Below are positions 1-8,487 of a stretch of 64,000 nt of DNA, one piece after another (within the stretch, counting starts at the first letter, position 1; every line of letters starts with the position of its first letter). This stretch comes from DATJFQ01 sp035495555 (GTDB lineage: Bacteria > Acidobacteriota > Vicinamibacteria > Vicinamibacterales > 2-12-FULL-66-21). The stretch spans positions 1 to 64,000 of the forward strand of contig DATJFQ010000079.1 in NCBI GenBank assembly GCA_035495555.1, written 5' to 3'. The translations under genes were made by a program, and so were the position numbers. The notes beneath the pieces are model-generated. The model was not told the origin of the DNA, made no database searches, and saw nothing but the letters and a program-made list of their open reading frames with translations.

Positions 1-884
1 GCCAAATCGTCGCGTTCAACCCGGGCGCCGGCGACGGCGTGCCCGCGGATGCGCGCTACGACTCGAGCAAGGTGCTCCCGACCGTCATCCTCCGCAACGA
101 GGACTACGGCCGCATCGCGCGCCTGCTCTGGGACAACATTCCGGTGACGCTCGAGTTCAACATCCAGAACACGACGTTCCCGAACGCCCAGACGCAGCAC
201 AACGCGGTCGCTGAGGTTCCCGGAACGGACAAGGCCGACGAGGTCGTGATGCTCGGCGGCCATCTCGATTCGTGGCACGGCGCGACTGGCGCGACCGACA
301 ACGCGATCGGCTGCGCGATCATGATGGAAGCCGCGCGCATCCTGAAGGCCATCGGCGTGCAGCCGCGCCGGACGATTCGCGTGGCGCTGTGGAGCGGCGA
401 AGAAGAAGGGCTGCTCGGCTCGCTGGCCTATGTGAAGCAGCACTTCGGCACCGCCGAGGCGCCGAAACCGGAGTTCGCGACGTTCAACGGCTACCTGAAC
501 GTCGACAGCGGAACCGGACGCGTTCGCGGCGCAAGCGTATTCGGGCCCGATACGGACGCGAAAATCCTCCGCGACGCACTCGCATCGTTCAAGGATCTGA
601 AATTCGAGGGCGTCGTCCCGACGCGCAGCCGCTCCACGGGCGGTACCGACAGCACGTCGTTCAACAATGCGGGACTGCCCGGCATCGGCTTCGGCCAGGA
701 TCCGATCGAATACAACTCGCACACGCACCACACGAACCTGGACACCTACGAGCGCGTGATCGAGCAGGACGTCCGGGATTCAGCCGTCGTAATCGCCGCG
801 GCCCTCTATCAGCTCGCAATGAGCGATCAGATGCTGCCGCGGTTCTCTCCGAGTGAGATGCCGCCGCCGGTCCCGGCGCGCTGA
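1..884 (+). CDS. M28-family zinc aminopeptidase/carboxypeptidase Q-like, 5' truncated by window edge
   Basis: The reading frame is open from base 3, so this is the C-terminal part of a longer exported di-zinc exopeptidase. A GTG at 39 is in frame but lies inside the domain and is not the real start. The M28 signature is clear: the first metal ligands in GGHLDSW, then TDN, the catalytic/metal acids in GEEEGLLGS, an Asp in LNVDSGTG, and the last His near the C terminus in NSHTHHTNLDTYERV. M28 enzymes of this type remove amino acids or dipeptides from peptides, usually in the periplasm. The signal peptide would lie outside the window. It fits the many exported peptidases elsewhere in the window. 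A cupin gene follows on the same strand after 46 bases. Confidence 0.9.
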   Translation, partial: QIVAFNPGAGDGVPADARYDSSKVLPTVILRNEDYGRIARLLWDNIPVTLEFNIQNTTFPNAQTQHNAVAEVPGTDKADEVVMLGGHLDSWHGATGATDNAIGCAIMMEAARILKAIGVQPRRTIRVALWSGEEEGLLGSLAYVKQHFGTAEAPKPEFATFNGYLNVDSGTGRVRGASVFGPDTDAKILRDALASFKDLKFEGVVPTRSRSTGGTDSTSFNNAGLPGIGFGQDPIEYNSHTHHTNLDTYERVIEQDVRDSAVVIAAALYQLAMSDQMLPRFSPSEMPPPVPAR

Positions 885-930
885 GCGCCTCGGCGGTAAC
901 TTCTCGCTCTCAGCGGTTAGCATCACACTT

Positions 931-1293
931 ATGCCAAGACTCATCGCGAAGCCGACGATCATCGATTGCGTCGGCACCAGGCCGAAGCAGATTCAGGAAT
1001 TCGCCGGACGCGTGAATTCCGGGCACGCGAGCGTGTCAGTCGCCCGCATGATCTCGCCGAGCGGCTGGGAAGAACCCGGACAGCGCCCCGAGTTCGAGGA
1101 GATCACCGTGGTATTGAAAGGCACGCTGCGGGTGGAACACGAAAACGGCGTGCTGGACGTTCCCGCAGGACAGGCGGTCGTCGCGTCGCCTGGCGAGTGG
1201 GTGCGATACAGCACGCCCGGAGCCGAAGGAGCGGAATACGTCGCCGTGTGTCTCCCGGCGTTCTCTCCCACGACCGTCCATCGCGACGAATAG
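931..1293 (+). CDS. Small cupin-domain protein
   Basis: A 120-residue single-domain cupin starting at ATG 931; reading upstream from 853 would only add sequence overlapping the M28 gene. The cupin fold shows as PEFEEITVVLKGTLRVEHE, where an Asn/Glu-type motif 1 replaces the usual His pair, followed by VPAGQAVVASPGEWVRYSTPG. Motif 1 has one His (VEH), so metal binding is uncertain. Small cupins of this type are usually isomerases, sugar-binding or quorum-related proteins, and the substrate cannot be inferred here. It is co-oriented with the M28 peptidase but has no obvious functional tie to it. Its 3' end faces the BON gene across a repeat-rich hairpin. Confidence 0.75.
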   Translation: MPRLIAKPTIIDCVGTRPKQIQEFAGRVNSGHASVSVARMISPSGWEEPGQRPEFEEITVVLKGTLRVEHENGVLDVPAGQAVVASPGEWVRYSTPGAEGAEYVAVCLPAFSPTTVHRDE

Positions 1294-1310
1294 CGGAAGC
1301 GCCGATCCCC

Positions 1311-1371
1311 AACTCCCAACTCAAGACTTGGGAATTGGGAATTGGGAACTGGGAATTGGGAGTTGGGAGTT
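1311..1371. repeat. Inverted AGTTGGG-type repeat between convergent genes
   Basis: AACTCCCAACTC at 1311-1322 is perfectly complementary to GAGTTGGGAGTT at 1360-1371. The 37-base loop is itself made of TTGGGAATTGGG-like heptamers. It lies between the 3' ends of the cupin (+) and BON (-) genes, so it may act as a bidirectional terminator. The seen part is the repeat; the terminator role is inferred. Confidence 0.65.
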
Positions 1372-1391
1372 TGAACTTTCCTTCCCGACCC

Positions 1392-2159
1392 CTACCCGCC
1401 GATCTTCAGCTCGTTCTTGACGGTCTTGACGCCTGACGTGTCTTCGACGAGCTTTCCGATCCGGTCCTTGTCAGCCTGAGTCGGGACGGTTCCCCGAATC
1501 GTCACGGTCCCGTCGTCGGTGCTCACGTCGATTGCCGTCGCCCGGGCGACGTCGTCTTTCATCAACCGCGTTTTTACGGCGGTCGTCACGGACGCGTCTG
1601 TGCTGACGTCAGCGGTTTTCTTAGCAACGCTGGTGGCGGCGCCGGCAACGGCCTGCGCGCCCTGCTTCGCTCCCTGGGCCACCTGCTTCGCACCCTTCTT
1701 GACCGCGGGCGTCGTGTCGTCCTTGATCTTGATGTCTGGCGTGTCGTCTTTGATGACGATCTTCGTGTCGCCCGAACCGGTGGTGCCGGTAGACGTCCCA
1801 CTCACCGTCAGGTTGTTGTCGACACTCTTCACTCCGCTCGTGTTGCGGACGAGGCGGCCGATGCGTGTCTTGTCGGCCGCCGTCGGCACCGCGCCCGAAA
1901 TCGTGACGACGCCGTGCTCGGTCTTCACGTCGATATCGGATCCGCGTGCCGTCTTATCTTTCATCAGCCGCGTCTTGACGGCAGTAGTTACCGACGCATC
2001 GGACATCGCCTGACCAGCCTTCTTGGCCTTCGGTGTCGCGTCGTCTTTGATTACGATCTTCGTGTCGCCCTGCTTGGGCGCGTCCTGCGCATACAGGCTC
2101 GACGCGCTGAACGCGCAAATCGCCGCGCCGGTAAGCACAACCGCAAAGCTCTTCAACAT
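1392..2159 (-). CDS. Exported protein with two BON domains
   Basis: 255 residues. An N-terminal signal peptide (MLKSFAVVLTGAAICAFSAS then a YAQ-type cleavage region) precedes two copies of a BON domain at roughly residues 50-118 and 185-255. Each copy has the DASVTTAVKTRLMKD start, a VDV/VST segment followed by a G-V-V/T-T-I-SG turn, and the DRIGKLVEDTSGVKTV ending. KIVIKDD repeats and an Ala/Lys-rich linker join the copies. BON proteins such as OsmY are periplasmic and bind phospholipid or envelope surfaces under osmotic stress. A GGAGGGG ribosome site lies just upstream of ATG 2159. The two halves are clearly an internal duplication. The precise ligand is unknown. Confidence 0.88.
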   Translation of the reverse strand: MLKSFAVVLTGAAICAFSASSLYAQDAPKQGDTKIVIKDDATPKAKKAGQAMSDASVTTAVKTRLMKDKTARGSDIDVKTEHGVVTISGAVPTAADKTRIGRLVRNTSGVKSVDNNLTVSGTSTGTTGSGDTKIVIKDDTPDIKIKDDTTPAVKKGAKQVAQGAKQGAQAVAGAATSVAKKTADVSTDASVTTAVKTRLMKDDVARATAIDVSTDDGTVTIRGTVPTQADKDRIGKLVEDTSGVKTVKNELKIGG

Positions 2160-2334
2160 TTTGTGTTCCCCTCCAGGATGCTCACCGCACCAGCACAGCA
2201 GGATCCGTGCCGGCGGGCCGCGGCCGAATTGCAGGGGAGAACAGAGCTGTGGTGGTCGCCGGTTGGAAGGAGACGCACGAAGGCTCGCGCGAGTGAAGCT
2301 CCGCGCTACACCCGCCCGGATGACACGCGCGTGG

Positions 2335-3702
2335 TTACACCAGCACGCGGATGATGTCCGAGCGCGTGATGATGAAGGTCTTCTCGGTCTTGAAATCGCG
2401 AACCAGCACCGCAGGTGTCGCCGGCGTGATCATCGTCGACAGGAGATCGACCGGGGTCGAGATGTCGACGAACGGAAAGGCCGGCTGCATGATGCGTTCG
2501 ACGGGCTGCTGTTTGACGGCCGGGTCGCCGACGAGTTCCTGGTAGAGGTGCGTTTCGTTCAGCGAGCCGACGAGCCGGCCGTCGCGGGTGATCGAAATCT
2601 GCGAAAAATCGTGCTCGCTCATCAGCGTGACCGCGGCAGTCACGGGTTCGCTGCTCTCGATGGACCGTAGTTCTCCCGAGAGCCCGCTGGCGACGAGGTC
2701 GCGTGCGGTCATGCCGGTCTTCTCGAAAAACCCCTTCTCGCGCATCCACTCGTCGTTGAACATCTTCCCGAGATAGCGCGATCCGTGGTCATGGAAAATC
2801 ACGACGATGACGTCGTCTTCGCGGAAGTTGTCTTTCAACTGGAGGAGACCGGCCATCGCCGAACCCGCAGAGTTGCCCGCGAAAATGCCCTCTTCCCGCG
2901 CAATGCGGCGGGTCATCAAGGCGGCGTTCTTATCGGTCACCTTCTCGAAGTGATCGATGACGGAGAAGTCGACGTTCTTCGGCAGGAAATCTTCGCCGAT
3001 CCCTTCGGTGATGTAGGGGTAGATTTCGTTCTTGTCGAAGATTCCCGTCTCTTTGTACTTCTTGAACACCGACCCGTAGGTATCGATGCCCCACACCTTG
3101 ATCTTCGGATTACGTTCCTTGAGGTAACGGCCGACGCCGCTGATCGTGCCGCCGGTGCCGACACCGACCACGAGGTGGGTCACTTTCCCCTCGGTCTGCT
3201 CCCAGATTTCCGGGCCTGTCTGTTCGTAGTGCGCGGCGCTGTTGGACAGGTTGTCGTACTGGTTCGCCTTCCAGGCGTTCGGGACCTCCTTCTCCAGGCG
3301 CGACGACACCGAGTAATACGATCGGGGATCCTCAGGCTCCACGTTCGTCGGGCAGACGATCACTTCGGCGCCGAACGCCTTCAGCGCGTCGATCTTCTCT
3401 TTCGACTGTTTGTCGGTCGTGGTGAAGATGCACTTGTAGCCTTTGATCACGGCGGCGATGGCGAGCCCCATTCCCGTATTGCCCGAAGTGCCTTCGATGA
3501 TGGTCCCGCCTGGCTTCAGCGCGCCTGACCGCTCGGCATCTTCGATCATCCGGACCGCCATCCGGTCCTTGATGGAGTTGCCCGGATTGTAGGTCTCGAG
3601 CTTCGCGAGGACGGTCCCCCTGACGTCCTGCGCGATGCGGTTGATGCGAACCATCGGAGTGTTGCCGATGATCTCGAGGACGTTGCTGGCGACCTTGCGC
3701 AT
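2335..3702 (-). CDS. Cystathionine beta-synthase-like PLP enzyme with C-terminal CBS pair
   Basis: 455 residues. The N-terminal two-thirds is a fold-type II PLP beta-synthase: IGNTPMVRI, the Schiff-base Lys in NPGNSIKDRMA, the phosphate-binding GTSGNTG, and the Gly-rich GVGTGGTISG. Residues about 335-455 form a Bateman pair of CBS domains, which often bind adenosyl ligands. There is no N-terminal heme domain. The enzyme would condense serine or O-acetylserine with homocysteine or sulfide in the cytoplasm; the choice between cystathionine and cysteine synthesis cannot be fixed from sequence. The start at ATG 3702 is preceded by GGAG at a good distance. It lies 17 bases after the M20 peptidase stop and is probably the last gene of that operon. 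Confidence 0.9.
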   Translation of the reverse strand: MRKVASNVLEIIGNTPMVRINRIAQDVRGTVLAKLETYNPGNSIKDRMAVRMIEDAERSGALKPGGTIIEGTSGNTGMGLAIAAVIKGYKCIFTTTDKQSKEKIDALKAFGAEVIVCPTNVEPEDPRSYYSVSSRLEKEVPNAWKANQYDNLSNSAAHYEQTGPEIWEQTEGKVTHLVVGVGTGGTISGVGRYLKERNPKIKVWGIDTYGSVFKKYKETGIFDKNEIYPYITEGIGEDFLPKNVDFSVIDHFEKVTDKNAALMTRRIAREEGIFAGNSAGSAMAGLLQLKDNFREDDVIVVIFHDHGSRYLGKMFNDEWMREKGFFEKTGMTARDLVASGLSGELRSIESSEPVTAAVTLMSEHDFSQISITRDGRLVGSLNETHLYQELVGDPAVKQQPVERIMQPAFPFVDISTPVDLLSTMITPATPAVLVRDFKTEKTFIITRSDIIRVLV

Positions 3703-3719
3703 AGGGCTGCTCCGGCGCC

Positions 3720-5006
3720 TCAGCGCGGTTGGGACAATCGATACAGGAGGATCGCGGCCCGCTTCGTCTGGCTCGGCAGCGTCGTGAGATCCGCCGTCTC
3801 GGCGGGCGTGTGGTCGTCGTGCCCCATCAGGCCCACGCCATCGATGATGGCCGGGACTTCGTCGGCCACGAACGACACATCGGCAGCGCCGGCTCGGTCC
3901 GGGCTCACCGCTTCGACCGGACCGAATCCGAGATCGCGGCTCGCCTGGCCGTACATCGCGAGCAGCTTCGCATTGCCCTCACTTGGGGCGAGCGACGGAT
4001 AGCCGTCTTCGAAGGTGATGGTCGCTTTCGTGTGCGGCAGCGCGCCCTCGAGCGCAGCCTTCATCGCGTCGCGCGCGTGCTGCAGTTGTGCTTTCGAGAG
4101 CGTCCGCAGGTCGCCGATCGCGATCGCTTTGTCCGGAATGACATTCGTCTTGCCGAAGACGGTCCCGCGGGTCGTCACGGGGTCCAGTTCGACGGTCGTT
4201 CCGCCGGCAATCACGCTGGGATTGAACGTCAGGTGCTCTTCTCCGGCGAGCTTCGTGCGGAAGGCATCGAGAATGCGCGCCGCTTCGAAGATGGCGCCAT
4301 AGCCGACATCACTGCGGAAGATCTGGGACGAGTGCGCGGGAAAGGCGGTCACTTCGAGCTTCCAGCTCGAGGTGCCGCGGCGGGCCGTGACGGCGTACCG
4401 CGGGTCGCCTGGTCCATCCTCGAACCCGATCGCATACTCCGCCCCTTTGGCCGCCTCGACGAGTGCCTTCCGCGCGAGCGCCTGCGGTTCGCCCGTATCC
4501 TCTTCATCGCCGGTCATGACCACGACGACGTTCATCCGATCGAGAACGCCCGCGGCCTTCAGGGCCTTCAGGGCGTAGACGATGATCACGTCGCCCCCCT
4601 TCATGTCGATCACGCCAGGGCCCGTGGCCGTCCGATCGTCGATCCGCTGGAACTTCTGAAACGGGCTGTCGGGCTCGAAGACGGTGTCGAGATGCCCGAT
4701 CAGCAGGATCTTCGGACCTGGTCCTGCGTGTTCCGCGATGAGATGCCCGGCACGCTTGAACGGCGCCCCGTCGATCCACGTCGTCTTGAAGCCAAGCGCG
4801 TCGAACTCCGCGCGGAACACCTCGCCGACCGCCCTGACACCGGCGAGGTTCTGCGAACCGCTGTTGATGTCGACGACCTTCTGGAGGAGCGCCAGGGCGG
4901 CGCCGTTGCTGGCGTCAATCGCTTCGACGATCTTGCGTTCGACAGGAGAGGACATCTGGACGGCGGCGGCGACCACTGCTGCGGCGGCGAACGCGCGGAG
5001 GATCAT
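3720..5006 (-). CDS. Exported M20-family metallopeptidase (glutamate carboxypeptidase type)
   Basis: 428 residues with an N-terminal hydrophobic export signal (MILRAFAAAAVVAAAVQMSS). M20 zinc motifs are complete: LLIGHLDTVFE (His-x-Asp), MKGGD, the catalytic Glu pair in MTGDEEDTGEP, FEDGPGD, and a C-terminal GLMGHDDHTPAE carrying the last His. The dimerisation domain lies in the middle. The family includes carboxypeptidase G2 and hydrolyses C-terminal glutamate or dipeptides, so this enzyme likely works in the periplasm. It follows a GNAT gene and an MFS gene and precedes the CBS-like gene. The -10-like TAGAAT six bases before its ATG suggests it can also be transcribed separately from a leaderless promoter. 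Confidence 0.9.
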   Translation of the reverse strand: MILRAFAAAAVVAAAVQMSSPVERKIVEAIDASNGAALALLQKVVDINSGSQNLAGVRAVGEVFRAEFDALGFKTTWIDGAPFKRAGHLIAEHAGPGPKILLIGHLDTVFEPDSPFQKFQRIDDRTATGPGVIDMKGGDVIIVYALKALKAAGVLDRMNVVVVMTGDEEDTGEPQALARKALVEAAKGAEYAIGFEDGPGDPRYAVTARRGTSSWKLEVTAFPAHSSQIFRSDVGYGAIFEAARILDAFRTKLAGEEHLTFNPSVIAGGTTVELDPVTTRGTVFGKTNVIPDKAIAIGDLRTLSKAQLQHARDAMKAALEGALPHTKATITFEDGYPSLAPSEGNAKLLAMYGQASRDLGFGPVEAVSPDRAGAADVSFVADEVPAIIDGVGLMGHDDHTPAETADLTTLPSQTKRAAILLYRLSQPR

Positions 5007-5012
5007 CCGACG

Positions 5013-5018
5013 ATTCTA
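5013..5018 (-). promoter_or_regulatory. Extended -10 element placing a leaderless start at the M20 gene
   Basis: On the minus strand TGG-TAGAAT is followed by exactly six bases and then ATG 5006, so transcription would begin at or next to the start codon. No Shine-Dalgarno can fit between. The element is wedged between the GNAT stop codon and the M20 start. Promoter function is inferred. Confidence 0.45.
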
Positions 5019-5022
5019 CCAA

Positions 5023-5487
5023 TCATCCCAGCGCCTTCGTGTAGCGCACGGTTTCGACGCGGAACCCCGATTTCTCGTAGAACGCCCGCGCCCGGGCATT
5101 GTCTTCGAACACGTTGAGCGTCAACGCCGGATACCCGCGAGCGCGCCCCCACTGCTCCGCCGTCGCCAGCAGCGCCGCGGCCGCGCCGGAACCCTCCGCG
5201 GCTTCAGTGACCGCGATCATCCCAAGGTGCGCGAACGTGTCCTGCGTGAAGTAGTCGACGTGCGGCTCGACGAAGGCGAACCCGAGCCGCTCGCGGCCCT
5301 GTTCAGCGATGAAGAGATCGCAGCCCGGCATGCGGCCGTCGAAGTAATCGTCCAGGCAGCGCACTTCGCCCTCCACCACTTCCATCGCCGTGCGCCACGG
5401 CGGAGGCCCGAACGCCGCAAACCGGCGCGCCGTCTCGACGACGAAGTCGTGATCGTCCGGCGTGGCGGAACGAACAGTGACCGGCAT
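5023..5487 (-). CDS. GNAT-family N-acetyltransferase
   Basis: 154 residues, a single acetyltransferase domain. It starts with MPVTVRSATPDDHDFV, typical of GNAT strand 1. It has the acetyl-CoA loop region LGMIAVTEAAEGSGAAAALLATAEQWGRARG (motif A, with the Q/R-x-x-G-x-G/A part degenerated to AEGSGAA) and the motif B segment LTLNVFEDNARARAFYEKSGFRVE. The acceptor substrate cannot be predicted. It begins three bases after the MFS stop codon, so the two are almost certainly co-transcribed. In this setting it could modify a compound that the MFS pump exports, but that is only an inference from adjacency. Confidence 0.85.
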   Translation of the reverse strand: MPVTVRSATPDDHDFVVETARRFAAFGPPPWRTAMEVVEGEVRCLDDYFDGRMPGCDLFIAEQGRERLGFAFVEPHVDYFTQDTFAHLGMIAVTEAAEGSGAAAALLATAEQWGRARGYPALTLNVFEDNARARAFYEKSGFRVETVRYTKALG

Positions 5488-5490
5488 GGC

Positions 5491-6753
5491 TCAGGCGGCC
5501 AGCGGCTGCTGCGTGCGGACCGACAGGAGCCATCGTCCCGCGCCGGCGAGCACCCAGGCCAGCACGGCGCACAACAGGAACACCAGGCGGATCCCGAGGA
5601 CTTGCGCGAGGATGCCCGAGAGCACCAGCCCGAGGAGCTGTGCGAAGAAGACGATCGACATGACCGTGCTCGAAATGCGTCCCATCAACGCGTGGGGCGT
5701 CTCCTGCTGCATCAGCGTCTGGGCAGGCACGATGATGCCGGCGAAGGTGAACCCCAGCACGAACGTGCCGAGCAGCGCGGCGGGAATCATGGCGACGGCC
5801 CCAAGAATCAGCGCGCCGGCGCCGATACCCGCGAGACCTCCCAACACGAGCGTCGTGTTCGGCAGGGTGGCGGACGCGCGCCGCACCAGCGGTGTACCGA
5901 CGAACATGCCCACCCCGATCATGGCGCTGACGATCCCGAAAATGCCCGCGCGCGCGTGGAGCGACTCGCGCACGTAAATCGCGATCAGCGGCCCGAAGCA
6001 GCCAATCGTGAAGAGCCCCGCCGCCATCGCGAGCACCACGAACGACAGTGCGGCGTGGTGGAAGATGAAGCGGGAGCCCTCGCTCATCTCGTGCAGCACG
6101 GCCCGCAGGCCGCTGGACGGCCGATTCGCAGTCGTCGGCGATGCCTGGGGACGCACGATGGCGACCGATCCGATGAGCGACGCCGACGCGAGGAAGCTGA
6201 CCACGTCGAGTGAGTAACAGAGGTCGGGGCCGACTGCCGCGACGAGCACGCCAGCGGCCGCCGGGCCGACGATCCGAACGCCCATCATCGCAAGCTGCAT
6301 AAGGGCGTTGGCGGCGATGAGACCGTGCGACGGCACGTGGCTGCGGATCGTGACCGACTGCGCCGGTCCGAAAAACGTGGAGACGCAGCTCAGGGCGCAC
6401 AGCACCAGATAGATCTGCCAGAGCGAGGTCGCGACGAACAGCACGCACACCAGCGCCGCGCGCATCAGATCGCTGGACACGAGTGTGGGTTTCACGGGCC
6501 AGCGATCGACGAAGACACCTGCCACCGGCGAGATGAGCGCAAACGGCAGCATGTAGGCGATCTGGACGCCGGTGACCTGCGCGGGCGTGCCGTGGAGGCG
6601 GAACGAAACGACGCTGATGACGGCGAAGAGCGCGAGGAAATCACCGAGCAGGCTCACGACCTGGGCGTACCACACGCGCCGCATCACCGTCAGGCGAAGC
6701 ACGTCGCGGAACGAGAGCGGCGCTGGGACTGCGGCGGCGCCCTGGGTCGTCAT
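5491..6753 (-). CDS. MFS transporter, DHA3/enterobactin-exporter type
   Basis: 420 residues with about twelve hydrophobic segments and the MFS loop motif in VFVDRWPVKPTLVSSDLMRA between helices 2 and 3. The long N-terminal leader to helix 1 (SFRDVLRLTVMRRVWYAQVVSLLGDF) resembles the MFS_3/EntS-like exporters, which pump siderophores, macrolides or other small molecules out of the cell. It is the first gene of the run MFS-GNAT-M20-CBS. A weak -10 (TAAGAT) lies ten bases upstream of ATG 6753. Substrate is unknown. Confidence 0.88.
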   Translation of the reverse strand: MTTQGAAAVPAPLSFRDVLRLTVMRRVWYAQVVSLLGDFLALFAVISVVSFRLHGTPAQVTGVQIAYMLPFALISPVAGVFVDRWPVKPTLVSSDLMRAALVCVLFVATSLWQIYLVLCALSCVSTFFGPAQSVTIRSHVPSHGLIAANALMQLAMMGVRIVGPAAAGVLVAAVGPDLCYSLDVVSFLASASLIGSVAIVRPQASPTTANRPSSGLRAVLHEMSEGSRFIFHHAALSFVVLAMAAGLFTIGCFGPLIAIYVRESLHARAGIFGIVSAMIGVGMFVGTPLVRRASATLPNTTLVLGGLAGIGAGALILGAVAMIPAALLGTFVLGFTFAGIIVPAQTLMQQETPHALMGRISSTVMSIVFFAQLLGLVLSGILAQVLGIRLVFLLCAVLAWVLAGAGRWLLSVRTQQPLAA

Positions 6754-6793
6754 GGAAGGAGGGATCTTAGCGCCAGCGCCGGCGCGGCGCCAC

Positions 6794-6872
6794 TGTTAAC
6801 GACACAACTGCGCAACTACCAACGACAAGGTGAACTTGTGTAGTTGTGAAGTTGGTTCTTGTGAAGTTGACC
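6794..6872. repeat. AGTTG-core short repeats in intergenic spacer
   Basis: The spacer between the PilX-like and MFS genes holds CAACT/AGTTG words in both orientations, including CAACTAC on the left and GTAGTTG on the right, which could pair. The repeat is looser than the other AGTTG arrays in the window. Confidence 0.45.
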
Positions 6873-6876
6873 CGTG

Positions 6877-8487
6877 TCAGTACTTCTTCCACGTGAAACC
6901 GGTCAGCGCGTAGTTGCTGACGGTCGGAAGCTTCGAGCCGAGGGTGCGGTCGTAGTGAACGGTGGCGCCGCCCGTGTCCGTGAACTTGCTCGAGATGATC
7001 GCGCCGTAGAAGTCGGTCGTGCCCGACATCGTGAACTGGGCGTCGGGCGCATAGACCAGCGCCGATGAACCCGCGTTGCCGGTCATCTTCAAGTTCGCCG
7101 TGCCGGCGTAGAGGATCTCGAAGTTCGCGGGATTGTACGAACCCGTCGACAACGATCCGCCGGTGAAGTCCAGCACGGTCCCGGTGCTGTCAATGCCCTG
7201 CCCTGCAACGTTCATCACGATGGAGGTCCCGGTCGACGCACTGAGGACGGCGCCACCTGCCAGTGAGACGCTGTTGATATTCACGTTCACGGTCGGACTC
7301 AACCCGCCAGCGAACGTAAGCGACCCGCCCTGAATCGTGACGTTCGGCAGTGCGACGGTGCCGCCGTTGCCTGTGATCGTGAAATTGCCGCTCGCACCCG
7401 TACAGATCGCGCCACCCGAGAGATACGCCTGAATTTGCAAGCACGTGGTGCTCGACTTGATCTGAAGCGTCGTGGTGACGGGCATCGGATTTGGTGGCGC
7501 GGGGTCGATCTCCGACCGCGTCTGCGGGAGGCTCACGTAGCCCTGGTCCACGGTGGCCGATCCGCTGGTCGTCTCGGCCGTGACGCTGCCGGCCGTACAG
7601 GTTCCGACGCCGGTCCGCGGCGTGTCGAGCATGCCGTGAACGGTCACGTTGCCGCTGATGTCCAGGTTTCCGTTCGTGCCGACCGAGCCTCCGGAGTTCG
7701 AAATGACCGGTTTTCCGTCAGAGCCAAGCGCCGCCGATGCGTCGTAGCTGTCGGTCACTTCGTTACCGGCCATCGTAATCGCGCCGCAGCCCGAGTTCGT
7801 GGCGAAGACGGCTTCCTTGAACGTCCCCGTCGGCCCGCGCTCGATCGTGGCGCTCACTTCGACGGTGGCCGGAATGGCTCCGGGGACGGTGCCGTCCCCG
7901 ACGACTTGCCAGGTTTGGACGACGACCTTCGTTCCCCCGAACACGGTCAGCTCCTGCATGCTGAGCAGCACCGCCGCGGCCGCGTAGGTCACGGTCCCCA
8001 TGGCGGCATTCGATGTCGTGGCGGAGGCGTTCGTCGCGAGCGTCCCTTGAGCCGCCGCGCTGAAGGCGGTCGCCACGGCGGAATCGGGATAGTTGGAGCT
8101 CACTCCCGAGATTCCCGAGAGCACGACGCAGCCGGTGCTGACGGCAGTCGCGAGGCTGGAGGCGTCGCAGGTCGACACCGTCGTGTGGCCGCAGCCGCTC
8201 GTGCAGGTCACCGGCGATCTGGTGACGCCGTAGCCGGTGAACGGAGATCCCGGAAGCGTGCTCGTGTATCCCGCCGACATGAGATAGTTGATGGCGGCGT
8301 GCACCCCGGCTTCCCCGCCGTACCGCGCCTGTGACATCGTCCGGTAATTCCGCGTCGACGCCGTTTCCGTGTTCGACAGAAACATCAACGACACGGCGAG
8401 TGCCGAGAGCGATGCCATCAGGAACATCGTGATGATGAGCGCGATGCCGCGCTCGCCGGGCCGTCGGGCGGGCTGCTGAGTGGTCAT
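6877..8487 (-). CDS. pilX: Type IV pilus assembly protein, PilX N-terminal domain
   Basis: 536 residues from ATG 8487. The N terminus GERGIALIITMFLMASLSALAVS is the class of hydrophobic segment seen in PilX/GspK-like minor pilins, followed by RNYRTMSQARYGGEAGVHAAINYL, which is typical of the PilX N-terminal family. The rest is a Ser/Thr/Gly-rich beta-helical-looking region (NGNLDISGNVTVHG, GTANLKMTGN), far longer than the short Neisseria PilX. Its start codon overlaps the PilW-like stop codon by four bases (ATGA), so translation is coupled. It is the last of four minor-pilin genes. A role in pilus priming or as a surface-exposed tip protein is inferred. Confidence 0.82.
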   Translation of the reverse strand: MTTQQPARRPGERGIALIITMFLMASLSALAVSLMFLSNTETASTRNYRTMSQARYGGEAGVHAAINYLMSAGYTSTLPGSPFTGYGVTRSPVTCTSGCGHTTVSTCDASSLATAVSTGCVVLSGISGVSSNYPDSAVATAFSAAAQGTLATNASATTSNAAMGTVTYAAAAVLLSMQELTVFGGTKVVVQTWQVVGDGTVPGAIPATVEVSATIERGPTGTFKEAVFATNSGCGAITMAGNEVTDSYDASAALGSDGKPVISNSGGSVGTNGNLDISGNVTVHGMLDTPRTGVGTCTAGSVTAETTSGSATVDQGYVSLPQTRSEIDPAPPNPMPVTTTLQIKSSTTCLQIQAYLSGGAICTGASGNFTITGNGGTVALPNVTIQGGSLTFAGGLSPTVNVNINSVSLAGGAVLSASTGTSIVMNVAGQGIDSTGTVLDFTGGSLSTGSYNPANFEILYAGTANLKMTGNAGSSALVYAPDAQFTMSGTTDFYGAIISSKFTDTGGATVHYDRTLGSKLPTVSNYALTGFTWKKY